5,866 bases of DNA from NCBI GenBank assembly GCA_946042585.1, contig CAMGDO010000068.1, forward strand, positions 1 through 5,866, in the 5' to 3' direction. This DNA is from an uncultured Clostridia bacterium. GTDB taxonomy: Bacteria > Bacillota > Clostridia > Christensenellales > Aristaeellaceae. Each line of letters begins with the position of its first letter. Within the stretch, counting starts at the first letter, position 1. The translations under genes and the position numbers were made by a program. The notes under the pieces were generated by a model. That model saw only the letters and a program-made list of their open reading frames with translations, was not told the origin of the DNA and ran no database searches. Positions 1 through 5,866 of the stretch are shown here, piece by piece.

Positions 1-74
1 GCGATGCGCTGGAGCGCGCCGTGACCAAGCTGCGCGGCTGGTGTATTGGCGCTGAGCCTGTGCCCAAAGAATGA
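1..74 (+). CDS. C-terminal end of an unidentified upstream protein (partial)
   Basis: The frame that opens at base 3 runs without a stop to TGA at 72-74 and encodes 23 residues, starting DALERAVTKLRGWC and ending PVPKE. The first part looks like an amphipathic helix, with Leu, Val and Leu spaced as in a closing C-terminal helix. The tail is polar and ends in a proline-rich piece. Such a helix occurs at the end of many enzymes, including class I/II aminotransferases, but too little is present to assign a family. The stop lies 11 bases before the start of the next gene, and the ribosome binding site of that gene begins directly after this stop. Co-transcription with the two lipoprotein genes downstream is therefore likely. 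The reading as a real gene end rests on this spacing and the plausible composition, not on recognised homology. Confidence 0.55.
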   Translation, partial: DALERAVTKLRGWCIGAEPVPKE

Positions 75-80
75 AAGGAG
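75..80 (+). promoter_or_regulatory. Ribosome binding site deciding the start at 86
   Basis: AAGGAG lies 5 bases before the ATG at 86 and directly follows the TGA of the preceding gene. It cannot serve the in-frame ATG at 71, which lies upstream of it and overlaps that stop codon. This fixes the start at 86. Confidence 0.85.
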
Positions 81-85
81 AGCGC

Positions 86-1036
86 ATGAAAAAGGTTATT
101 CTATGCGCGCTTCTGGCATTGTGCACGGCGCTGTGCGGCTGCGGACAGAGCCAGCTGCCGCCGTCCGCGCTCAGACAGCAGACGCCGGCGGAGGAGGAAA
201 AGATCTCTGCTGTGCCCGATGAGAGCGCAAGCAGCTACCTGACGGAGACGCTGTATTTCCGTTATGAGGAAACGGGAATGCTGCGGCAGGAAGAACGCGT
301 CATCAGCATGCTGCCCAATGAATCGCGCGAGAAGGCGCTGGTGCGCGCATTGCTGGAAGGCCCGCGCGAGGCAGGCGGCACGGCGCTGTTTCCGGACAAG
401 ACCGAAGTGCTGTCCACCCAGCTGCAGGACGGCGTATTGTTTGTCACCTTCAATGAAGCGCTGTATGACCGCTACGGGGACGAAAGCGGCGCGCCGTCCG
501 ATGCGGAGGCGCTGCTGCGGCGAAAGCTGGCCATGGCGGCGCTGTGCGCAACGCTCACGGAAAGCGGCGAATGCCGCAGCGTGCAGGTGCTGGTGCGCGC
601 CGAATCCAATGTGGGCGCATCCATGCGGCTGAAAAACAGCTATTATCTGCTGGATGATGAGCGGGCCGCGGAGCCGCTGACGCGTGAAGAGACCTATCTG
701 CCCACGCCCGATGCTTCGGCGCGCATGCTGCTGGAGGCCTGGAAGACGCGCAGCTGGAGCGCGCTGTATGACTTTGTCATGGCGAGTGATACGCGGCTGG
801 ATGCGGCGTCCGCCCGTTTTGCCGCCGTGCCTGCGCTGCTTGAATCTACCGTTTCCAGCGGAACGGTATCGCTGGACGGGCAGAGTGCCGTGGTGTGCGT
901 GAGCATGACGCTGCGCGCGCTGGATGGCCCAGAAGAAAGCGTGGAGAACTGGCCGCTGCATCTGACGCGCGAAAACGGCGTGTGGAAGGCGGAGGCGGAC
1001 GCGGTGTATGCTTTGATGCAGTCGGAGAGCGAATAA
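86..1036 (+). CDS. GerMN domain lipoprotein with C-terminal NTF2-like domain
   Basis: Encodes a 316-residue exported lipoprotein. The N-terminus is MKK followed by a hydrophobic stretch and a lipobox Leu16-Cys17-Gly18-Cys19, so Cys19 is the probable lipidated residue and the protein would be anchored on the outer face of the membrane. A polar linker (about 20-50) leads to a GerMN-type domain at about 53-190. Its marks are the TLYF strand at 55-58, ALVRALLEGP at 84-93 and the helix-strand segment around 149-171. Residues about 205-310 look like an NTF2-like/DUF4878-like domain: an SARMLLEAWK helix, then paired strands, then a closing ENGVWKAEA strand. GerM of Bacillus subtilis uses GerMN (ring-building-like) domains in the sporulation SpoIIIA-SpoIIQ channel, and actinobacterial LpqB couples one to a sensor kinase. 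Neither role is shown here. The gene sits between an unidentified upstream gene and the multi-GerMN gene 13 bases downstream, probably in one operon. The GerMN assignment is firm; the C-terminal one is moderate. Confidence 0.88.
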   Translation: MKKVILCALLALCTALCGCGQSQLPPSALRQQTPAEEEKISAVPDESASSYLTETLYFRYEETGMLRQEERVISMLPNESREKALVRALLEGPREAGGTALFPDKTEVLSTQLQDGVLFVTFNEALYDRYGDESGAPSDAEALLRRKLAMAALCATLTESGECRSVQVLVRAESNVGASMRLKNSYYLLDDERAAEPLTREETYLPTPDASARMLLEAWKTRSWSALYDFVMASDTRLDAASARFAAVPALLESTVSSGTVSLDGQSAVVCVSMTLRALDGPEESVENWPLHLTRENGVWKAEADAVYALMQSESE

Positions 1037-1040
1037 GGAG
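1035..1040 (+). promoter_or_regulatory. Ribosome binding site for the GTG start at 1050
   Basis: AAGGAG overlaps the TAA stop (1034-1036) of the preceding gene and ends 9 bases before GTG at 1050. It supports the non-ATG start and points to translational coupling of the two lipoprotein genes. Confidence 0.82.
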
Positions 1041-1049
1041 ATTATCGCG

Positions 1050-2606
1050 GTGAAATATGGTGACTTGAAAAAGCGCGTGCTGGCGGCGCTGATGGCCTGT
1101 GCAGCGGGCATGGCGCTTACGGGCTGCACGGCGGGAATTGATGCGCTGAACAACAGCGAATCGGCCACCCTGCCGCCCGCAGGCGTGACCTATGCCGCTC
1201 CCACGGGCGATACCAATCAGGAAACGGCGCAGAGCATTCTTTTCTATGTGCCGGATATCACCGGCACGCGGCTGATTGCGCAGACCGAGCGCGTGCTGAT
1301 TTCCTGCGCGCGGCATCCGGCGGAAATGGCGCTCAGGCGGCTTTTTGCCTTTGCCGGATCAGACAGCGCCCGCGCGCTGACGGACAATGCCTATCTGCAA
1401 TTGTCCAGCGTCAATCCGGTAGAGATTTCGGGGGATACCGCCACGGTGAATCTGGCGGCATCGGCGCTGTCGCTGTCGCACAGCGAATTGTATACGGTCT
1501 GTCAGGCCATTGCCAATACCGTCACCCAATGGGGGGATATTCAGTATGTCAACGTGCTGGTCAGTTCCGTACAGCCCGGTCTGGATGTGGGCGCGAACGT
1601 GCCCATGGGATGCTTCACGGCGAATCTGACGGATACGCTGGATACGCTTTCCACGCAGGCGCAGTCTCTGGCTTCCACGGCGGCGGACCGGCGCTTCAGC
1701 CTGCCGGTCACGCTGTATTTTCCTGCCTATGCGGGCAAGGGCATTCTGGCGGAAACGCGGACGATCAGCTTTACGGGCCGCAGAAAAAGCGGGCTGATAT
1801 CAACGCTGCTGGATGCGCTGTCGCAGGGCGCGCAAAGCCTGACGAATGTGCCTGATATGGTGGATTTGAGCGCGTATCTGCTGGAGACGCCGCAGGTGCA
1901 GGAGGTGCCGGTCACGGGTGGACAGCGCGCGGTGCTGCGCTTTCAGCAGTCGCTCAATGACGCGCTGATTTCTGCGGGCATTCCGCGCTCGGTGATGCTC
2001 TCGGCACTGACGTATACGCTCACCACCTTTGTGCCCGGCCTGAGCGGCGTGACGGTGTATATGGGGGAGGAGCTTGTGACGGCTGTGGTGCCCGGCGGTA
2101 TCTATGAGGGCGCCAACGAAACGATCAGCTTTGCAAACGGCATGATGCGCCGCAGTGATTTTTCGCGCTTTCTTTTGTCCAACTGCACGCTGTATTTTTC
2201 TGACGGCGAGGGCAGACTGTGCGCCGTGCAGCGCCCCATTCCGTATTATGAGACGCGCTCGGCGCGCTATCTGATTGGATGTCTTTTGTCTGGGCCGCAA
2301 AGCTGCGACAGCGTGCGCAGTGTGCAGGCGGTGTTCCCGGAGGGACTGGGCGATGCCGACCTTCTGGGGGTGGGGCTGGACGAACAAACGCTGCTTTTAA
2401 ACCTGTCGCCGGGCATGGAGGAGGCCATCCGCAGCTGCACGGACGCGCAGGAAAAGCTGCTGGCGTATGCGCTGGTCAATACGCTCACGGAGCTGCCGGC
2501 AGTGCGCAGCATATGCTTCTTCTTTTCCGGTGAACAGCAGGAATCGCTGGATGGCAAGCTCTACTGGGCAGGCACGTTTCTGAGCAATGTGAGTATTGTG
2601 CAATAA
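1050..2606 (+). CDS. Lipoprotein with three tandem GerMN-type domains
   Basis: Encodes 518 residues from a GTG codon. A basic start and hydrophobic stretch end in the lipobox Leu23-Thr24-Gly25-Cys26, predicting an outer-face lipoprotein anchored at Cys26. After a low-complexity linker (27-60), three segments share the GerMN layout of an opening beta strand, a helix, and a closing helix followed by a strand. They lie at about 62-190 (ILFYV opening; AIANTVTQ helix at 153-160), 217-347 (VTLYF opening; LTYTLTTFVPG at 320-330) and 378-510 (NCTLYF opening; LLSGP at 412-416; ALVNTLTELPAV at 474-485). The third is the most canonical, and the first two are recognised mainly by comparison with it. Bacillus GerM is known to carry two such domains with a ring-building-like fold, so three would be longer than that model. 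No catalytic motif is seen, and a structural or scaffolding role is inferred. It starts 13 bases after the single-GerMN lipoprotein gene and ends at a terminator array, so it is probably last in the operon. Confidence 0.88.
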   Translation: MKYGDLKKRVLAALMACAAGMALTGCTAGIDALNNSESATLPPAGVTYAAPTGDTNQETAQSILFYVPDITGTRLIAQTERVLISCARHPAEMALRRLFAFAGSDSARALTDNAYLQLSSVNPVEISGDTATVNLAASALSLSHSELYTVCQAIANTVTQWGDIQYVNVLVSSVQPGLDVGANVPMGCFTANLTDTLDTLSTQAQSLASTAADRRFSLPVTLYFPAYAGKGILAETRTISFTGRRKSGLISTLLDALSQGAQSLTNVPDMVDLSAYLLETPQVQEVPVTGGQRAVLRFQQSLNDALISAGIPRSVMLSALTYTLTTFVPGLSGVTVYMGEELVTAVVPGGIYEGANETISFANGMMRRSDFSRFLLSNCTLYFSDGEGRLCAVQRPIPYYETRSARYLIGCLLSGPQSCDSVRSVQAVFPEGLGDADLLGVGLDEQTLLLNLSPGMEEAIRSCTDAQEKLLAYALVNTLTELPAVRSICFFFSGEQQESLDGKLYWAGTFLSNVSIVQ

Positions 2607-2632
2607 AAAAAGAAGGGGGGAGACCCCTTCTT
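2605..2632 (-). terminator. Intrinsic terminator for the minus-strand gene pair
   Basis: AAGAAGGGG (2610-2618) pairs perfectly with CCCCTTCTT (2624-2632) around a 5-base loop. Read on the minus strand, the hairpin is followed by TTTTTATTG, a typical terminator tract. On the plus strand it is followed by GGGGCG, with no T-tract. It therefore serves the leftward genes, whose last stop codon is about 75 bases away. Its T-tract overlaps the stop codon of the convergent gene. Confidence 0.82.
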
Positions 2633-2633
2633 G

Positions 2634-2656
2634 GGGCGTTGACAAAGCCGACGCCC
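2634..2656. other. Central hairpin between the two terminators
   Basis: GGGCGT (2634-2639) pairs with ACGCCC (2651-2656). The stem can extend by one T-G wobble and one G-C pair, leaving a 7-base loop. Neither side is followed by a T-tract, so this is not a terminator by itself. It may stabilise mRNA ends or be a relic of a repeat element; the sequence does not show which. Confidence 0.6.
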
Positions 2657-2658
2657 TG

Positions 2659-2688
2659 AGCAGAGCAGACAGCTCTGCTTTTTTATTG
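2659..2688 (+). terminator. Intrinsic terminator for the GerMN operon
   Basis: AGCAGAGC (2659-2666) pairs perfectly with GCTCTGCT (2672-2679) around the 5-base loop AGACA. It is followed by a run of T with one A (to 2688), which is a standard rho-independent signal on the plus strand. It lies 52 bases after the stop of the three-GerMN gene and stops transcription before it enters the convergent genes. Confidence 0.88.
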
Positions 2689-2706
2689 TCAGAAAGGCGC
2701 GTGAGG

Positions 2707-4284
2707 TCAGATGCTGTCGTTTTTCAGCAGAACCTGATACTTGATGCCGTTGAACGTGATGGTGTCGGGGAGAGCATAGTCCTCTTCTTCGCTGCCGGTC
2801 TGCACCTGGGCGAGGGAGGCGTAATCGCTGTAATGATCGAGATATTCAGCGTGGCTGACAACGCCGTATGCAGCGGGGTCAAACGCGTCCACATGGCTTT
2901 CGCCATAGGCGGAGGCGCTGGCGGAGAAGGAGATTTCCAGCGGAGACTGATTGCCGCCCGCATCCCCCACAAGCATGCGCACGACGCCGCTGGCGCCGGT
3001 GATACGCCCCTGATCATCCAGAGAAACCGTTACGCTGGTGTCGGTAAGATCCAGCGAAAACATATTCTGCAGAATCTGATCTGTCACGGTTGCGCCGGAA
3101 AAGCTCATATAAAGCTGTTCATAATAGGCGTCAATGCTGCGGACGGGCGCCCAGGAGCCGTCGGCATAGATGCAGATGGCAGAATACCCATCGTTTTGCT
3201 GCGCGATGGCCAGATAGTACTCATACATGGTCAGCCGCATGGCGTCAAAGGCGTCCACAAGCTCTGTGTTATTGCTGGCCAGGATGGCGTTGTATTCCTT
3301 CAGGCTCAGCGTCTGTCCGGCCTTTTGCTGATACCAGGTCAGGAAGGTTGCGGCTTCATCGACATAGAGCGCGTACTGCTCGCCGCAGGCGATGATGTAT
3401 TCATCACGGGTCGAGAAGTAATCATACGAACCATCCGCATGCATCAGGCAGATTCCGCTGGAATACTGGTTGACTAATTCCTGCGTCATCAGGTAGATGC
3501 GATCGGAAATGGCGGTATAGCGGGCAAAGGGCTCTTCATTGGTCGAGCCTTCGGTTCCCCAGAGGGTATCAAAGAAATCATCAGGCATGGGAGCGCCGTA
3601 TTCCTCCCGATACAGACGGGCGAACAGCTCGTTCCAGTTGTCAATTTCCACAGATACGCCGGAGGAGACGATGGCGGGCTGGTTGTAATTGACGCCGAAA
3701 TACTCCCCGGCAGTCAGCTGCGCAGCCACGCAGAGCAGCGCGTTGACCAGCTCCGGGGTGTTTTCTTCTGTGAAGGAAAGCGTGCAGAGCGTGCCGTCGG
3801 CTGTCTTTTCGGTGGTGATGTGGTCGCTGAGCATGCCGTCCGCCAGATCCAGCAGCAGCGTGCCGAACTCACGGATGCTGCGGCGCATGACGGTGGAGGT
3901 GAGCACGGAGCTGGAATCGGAGGTGGTGCGGCTGGTATAGTACTGGGGCCTGGCCGTTTCAATGGAATAGGCTATGCCGTCGTTGGCAATCACCGTGTAT
4001 CCGCCTTCATAGATAGAGCCGTCCTCCCGCGGCGTTTTGAGCAGTATGTTCATCAGGGAATTGCTGCCGTCCTGTATATACTGCCCGCTGAGCGTCTTGA
4101 AAAGCTTCCCGCGGTAGCAAAATTCGGCGTCCAGCGAAAGCGTTACATTGTCCGTATCAAAGAGAAGATCACACCCGGCGTTGAACAGCGAGGCCCAAAT
4201 GCCCTCGGAGCAGGCGGTGACAATCAGCGCTGCGCACAGCGCAAGCGAGAGCAGAATGCAGAGCGTACGACGTGTTTTTTTCAT
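2707..4284 (-). CDS. Secreted protein of unrecognised family, paralogue of the next gene
   Basis: Encodes 525 residues. The N-terminus is basic (KKTRR) with a hydrophobic core to about residue 24. Cleavage may be by signal peptidase I after Ser26 (Ala24-Cys25-Ser26), or the VTAC sequence at 22-25 may act as a lipobox. Blocks shared with the neighbouring paralogue are AGC-LLF-TDNVTLS (36-50), LFKT (61-64), QDG-NSLM (71-78), LKTP--DGS (82-90), SVLTST (126-131), PMP (232-234), YSSG (274-277), WYQQ (317-320), ADGS (374-377), QGRIT-ASG (425-433), FDPA-YGV (468-475) and DTI-FNG (507-513). The ends look rich in beta strand and the middle in helices. That recalls LolA/LppX-like carriers with a large insertion, which is a guess from strand pattern only. 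No catalytic motif or membrane segment after the signal is seen. It lies 18 bases after the paralogue and is followed by a terminator. The coding call is firm and the function unknown. Confidence 0.85.
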   Translation of the reverse strand: MKKTRRTLCILLSLALCAALIVTACSEGIWASLFNAGCDLLFDTDNVTLSLDAEFCYRGKLFKTLSGQYIQDGSNSLMNILLKTPREDGSIYEGGYTVIANDGIAYSIETARPQYYTSRTTSDSSSVLTSTVMRRSIREFGTLLLDLADGMLSDHITTEKTADGTLCTLSFTEENTPELVNALLCVAAQLTAGEYFGVNYNQPAIVSSGVSVEIDNWNELFARLYREEYGAPMPDDFFDTLWGTEGSTNEEPFARYTAISDRIYLMTQELVNQYSSGICLMHADGSYDYFSTRDEYIIACGEQYALYVDEAATFLTWYQQKAGQTLSLKEYNAILASNNTELVDAFDAMRLTMYEYYLAIAQQNDGYSAICIYADGSWAPVRSIDAYYEQLYMSFSGATVTDQILQNMFSLDLTDTSVTVSLDDQGRITGASGVVRMLVGDAGGNQSPLEISFSASASAYGESHVDAFDPAAYGVVSHAEYLDHYSDYASLAQVQTGSEEEDYALPDTITFNGIKYQVLLKNDSI

Positions 4285-4295
4285 ATCTGAGGCTT

Positions 4296-4301
4296 CCTCC
4301 C
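4296..4301 (-). promoter_or_regulatory. Ribosome binding site for the 525-residue gene
   Basis: On the minus strand GGGAGG ends 11 bases before the ATG at 4284-4282. It lies in the 18-base gap just after the TAA (4305-4303) of the upstream paralogue, so the two genes are probably translated from one message. The spacing is on the long side but matches that of the paralogue. Confidence 0.75.
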
Positions 4302-4302
4302 T

Positions 4303-5802
4303 TTAGCCGTTGCCGGCGCCAAAGTCTGTTGTGTATTCAACGCCGTTGAACTCAATGGTGTCGATGGAGAGAATATCCAGGGGAATGCCGGTCGTCTGGT
4401 AGTATTCGCTGCTGGAGATCACGCCATAGCTGGCGGGATCAAAGGGAGGCACATCGCTTGTGTCATAATCGGTGGCTTCAGCTTCAAAGACGATTTCCAG
4501 CGAGTGGCTCTCGCCCTTCGCATCGGCAACAAGCAGACGCAGGCTGCCGCTGGCGCTGGTGATGCGTCCCTGATGATCCATGTTCACAAGGACGGACAGG
4601 TCGTCTATGCTCAGCGAATTCATGCTTTCGACAATCAGCTGCGTGGTAGTTTTTCCGTAAAGCTCCGCGTATTCCCGGAGGTTTTCAATGGGGGAATAGG
4701 AGCCGTCCGCGTGGATTGCAATGCCGGCGGCGCCGCTTTCCCGGGCTTTGGCGTCGTAATCATCCAGCATGGCCGTCCACATGCTGTCATAGGCGGTCTT
4801 GAGCGTATTGTTGCCCGTATAGCGCAGCACCTGCATGTCTTCCTTCGTCAGCGTTTTGCCTGTGTTTTGCTGATACCAGGCGCGGAAGGTGGCGTCGGTG
4901 TTTTCAAAATAGGTTCTGTATTCGCCCGTGGCGATCAGGGCTTCATCAAATGTCGTATAATAATAGGAAGCGCCGTCGCCGCAAATGACGGCATAGCCGG
5001 AGGAATACTTGTCGTAGAGCGGCTGCAGATAGGTTTGCGTAATGTATTGGTTGATCTGGGTATTGATCGTGTTCGCATTGGGCAGCGCCCAGAAGCGCTC
5101 CGGCATGGGCTGGTTAAACAGCGCCTGATAGGCGTGCGCGCGCAGCGCCTGGGAATCCTGATAGAAAATGGTCAATTCTTCCTCGTCAGATGGCTCCGCG
5201 GGCGTGATATAGAAATAGCGCCGGATGGCAACCTGTGCAAGCACTGTCAGCAGGGAATCGGCGATCCGGGGGGATTCGCCGCTATGCAGGCTGATGGTGT
5301 GCTGCGTGCCTTGATCTGTCTGTACGGTGGTGACAGCGCTGCTCATCGTGTCCTCGGCCAGCTCCAGAAACGCCTTGCCCAGGCGCGTGATCGACTGGCG
5401 CAGCGCGGTGCTCGTCAACACCGAGTCGCTTGCGCTGCAAATGCTGTCCACATAATAATCGCTGTAGAGACGGTCGATGGAATAGACGCTTTGGCCGTTG
5501 GCGACGACAAGATAGCCGCTTTCCTTTTCAGAGCCGTCTGCTTGGGGCGTTTTCAGCATGAGATCCATCAGGGAATTGAAGCCGTCCTGCACATAGCGGC
5601 CCTCAAAGGTTTTGAACAGCTCCCCGTCATAGGCAAAGGTGGCTTTGGCGGAGAGCGTGACATTGTCTGTGCCAAACAGCAGCGTGCAGCCGGCGCCGTA
5701 GATGGAAGACAGCGCGCCTTCAGCCAGCGCGGCGACGGTCAGAATCATGCACATCGCCAGCGCAAAAATGGCCAGGCATGTGCGGCGCTTTCTTTTTGTC
5801 AT
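4303..5802 (-). CDS. Secreted protein of unrecognised family, first of the paralogous pair
   Basis: Encodes 499 residues from the ATG at 5802, chosen because AAGGAGG lies 11 bases before it and a basic signal peptide (TKRKRR, then a hydrophobic core) begins there. Signal peptidase I cleavage after Ala27 (Ala25-Leu26-Ala27) fits well and there is no lipobox, so release from the cell or into the wall space is expected. It aligns with its neighbour without gaps from the signal peptide to about residue 197; in residues 28-110, about 49 of 83 match by hand count. Shared blocks include AGC-LLF-TDNVTLS (37-51), SVLTST (127-132), PMP (232-234), YSSG (266-269), WYQQ (309-312), ADGS (365-368), QGRIT-ASG (411-419), FDPA-YGV (454-461) and DTI-FNG (481-487). 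No known enzyme motif is visible. The strand-rich ends could be a LolA/LppX-like fold, a low-confidence inference. It is the first gene of a two-gene leftward unit. Confidence 0.85.
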   Translation of the reverse strand: MTKRKRRTCLAIFALAMCMILTVAALAEGALSSIYGAGCTLLFGTDNVTLSAKATFAYDGELFKTFEGRYVQDGFNSLMDLMLKTPQADGSEKESGYLVVANGQSVYSIDRLYSDYYVDSICSASDSVLTSTALRQSITRLGKAFLELAEDTMSSAVTTVQTDQGTQHTISLHSGESPRIADSLLTVLAQVAIRRYFYITPAEPSDEEELTIFYQDSQALRAHAYQALFNQPMPERFWALPNANTINTQINQYITQTYLQPLYDKYSSGYAVICGDGASYYYTTFDEALIATGEYRTYFENTDATFRAWYQQNTGKTLTKEDMQVLRYTGNNTLKTAYDSMWTAMLDDYDAKARESGAAGIAIHADGSYSPIENLREYAELYGKTTTQLIVESMNSLSIDDLSVLVNMDHQGRITSASGSLRLLVADAKGESHSLEIVFEAEATDYDTSDVPPFDPASYGVISSSEYYQTTGIPLDILSIDTIEFNGVEYTTDFGAGNG

Positions 5803-5813
5803 ATCGTTTGTTT

Positions 5814-5820
5814 CCTCCTT
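5814..5820 (-). promoter_or_regulatory. Ribosome binding site deciding the start at 5802
   Basis: On the minus strand AAGGAGG is a near-perfect Shine-Dalgarno sequence ending 11 bases before the ATG at 5802-5800. It overrules the possible in-frame TTG start at 5865, which would place charged residues before the signal peptide. Confidence 0.87.
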
Positions 5821-5856
5821 TTGCTTGCTGTGCGAAAAACCGATGGTCTTCCTTCC

Positions 5857-5862
5857 TCTATA
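5857..5862 (-). promoter_or_regulatory. Possible -10 box of the paralogue pair, at the window edge
   Basis: On the minus strand TATAGA, preceded by TG, resembles a -10 element. It would start transcription near 5850 and give a leader of about 48 bases before the ATG at 5802. The -35 region would lie beyond the window, so this is tentative. Confidence 0.25.
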
Positions 5863-5866
5863 CAAC

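Larger units (their letters stand above)
2601..2688. repeat. Inverted repeat enclosing the three intergenic hairpins
   Basis: CAATAAAAAA at 2601-2610 is the exact reverse complement of TTTTTTATTG at 2679-2688. The two arms enclose three hairpins. Each arm acts as the T-tract of a terminator on one strand, so the region is nearly symmetric. If the arms paired, the RNA would form a closed multi-branch structure, though an A-U-only stem of this length is weak. The left arm overlaps the last sense codon and stop of the GerMN gene (CAA TAA). Confidence 0.75.

Noticed and set aside
1..74. Assignment of the upstream fragment to a class I/II aminotransferase
   Set aside because: Only 23 residues are present. 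The helix resembles several enzyme C-termini and no family-specific residue is included.
71..85. Earlier in-frame ATG giving a five-residue extension of the first lipoprotein
   Set aside because: It overlaps the stop of the preceding gene and lies upstream of the only good ribosome binding site. The extension MKGER would not improve the signal peptide.
101..1168. Long open frame of 355 codons on the minus strand opposite the first lipoprotein gene
   Set aside because: It is rich in Arg, His and Gln, as expected from the antisense of a GC-rich gene, and has no recognisable domain. The plus-strand frame has a ribosome binding site, lipobox and GerMN domain.
1800..2387. Open frame of 195 codons on the minus strand within the three-GerMN gene
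   Set aside because: The composition is dominated by Arg, His, Gln and Ala, typical of an antisense shadow, and there is no sign of a start signal.
2596..3477. Open frame of 293 codons on the plus strand crossing the intergenic array
   Set aside because: It would begin in the tail of the GerMN gene, run through both terminators, and continue antisense to a well-supported gene. It has no ribosome binding site of note.
3820..4290. Open frame of 156 codons on the plus strand opposite the start of the 525-residue gene
   Set aside because: It lies wholly antisense to a signal peptide and conserved blocks shared with the paralogue, so the minus strand is the coding one.
5803..5865. In-frame TTG start at 5865 adding 21 residues to the 499-residue protein
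   Set aside because: The added residues are polar and precede a complete signal peptide, and the strong AAGGAGG site lies within this extension, directly serving the ATG at 5802.

Overview
The window reads as a piece of chromosome from a GC-rich, Gram-positive-type bacterium, most likely a member of the Clostridia (Firmicutes). The reasons are strong AGGAGG-type ribosome binding sites before all four main genes, lipoprotein and Sec signal peptides on every product, and the GerMN domain, which is common in spore-forming Firmicutes. The G+C content looks close to 60% by eye, which is high for that phylum. A genus cannot be named from this stretch.

Left half (1-2606, + strand). The last 23 codons of an unidentified gene are followed 11 bases later by two tightly packed lipoprotein genes. 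The first (86-1036) has a lipobox, one GerMN domain and a C-terminal NTF2-like/DUF4878-like domain. The second (1050-2606, GTG start) has a lipobox and, on my reading, three tandem GerMN-type domains. Each ribosome binding site lies in the gap after the preceding stop or overlaps that stop, so the three genes probably form one operon.

Centre (2607-2706). The 100-base gap between the convergent gene pairs is full of structure. One intrinsic terminator points each way, a third hairpin sits between them, and a perfect 10-base inverted repeat (CAATAAAAAA / TTTTTTATTG) flanks the whole array.

Right half (2707-5802, - strand). Two adjacent genes of 525 and 499 codons encode secreted proteins that are clearly paralogous to each other: about 49 of 83 residues match without gaps just after the signal peptide. 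Their genes are 18 bases apart. I do not recognise the family. The N- and C-terminal beta-rich blocks are reminiscent of the LolA/LppX-like fold, with a long alpha-rich middle containing a repeated Ala-Asp-Gly-Ser module, but this is inference. A 64-base leader upstream, with a possible -10 box at the very edge, suggests their promoter is at or just beyond the right end.

Taken together, all four complete genes encode exported envelope or extracellular proteins. The GerMN pair plausibly builds or supports a ring-like or membrane-associated assembly, by analogy with GerM of Bacillus. No mobile element, CRISPR array, tRNA or rRNA is visible.
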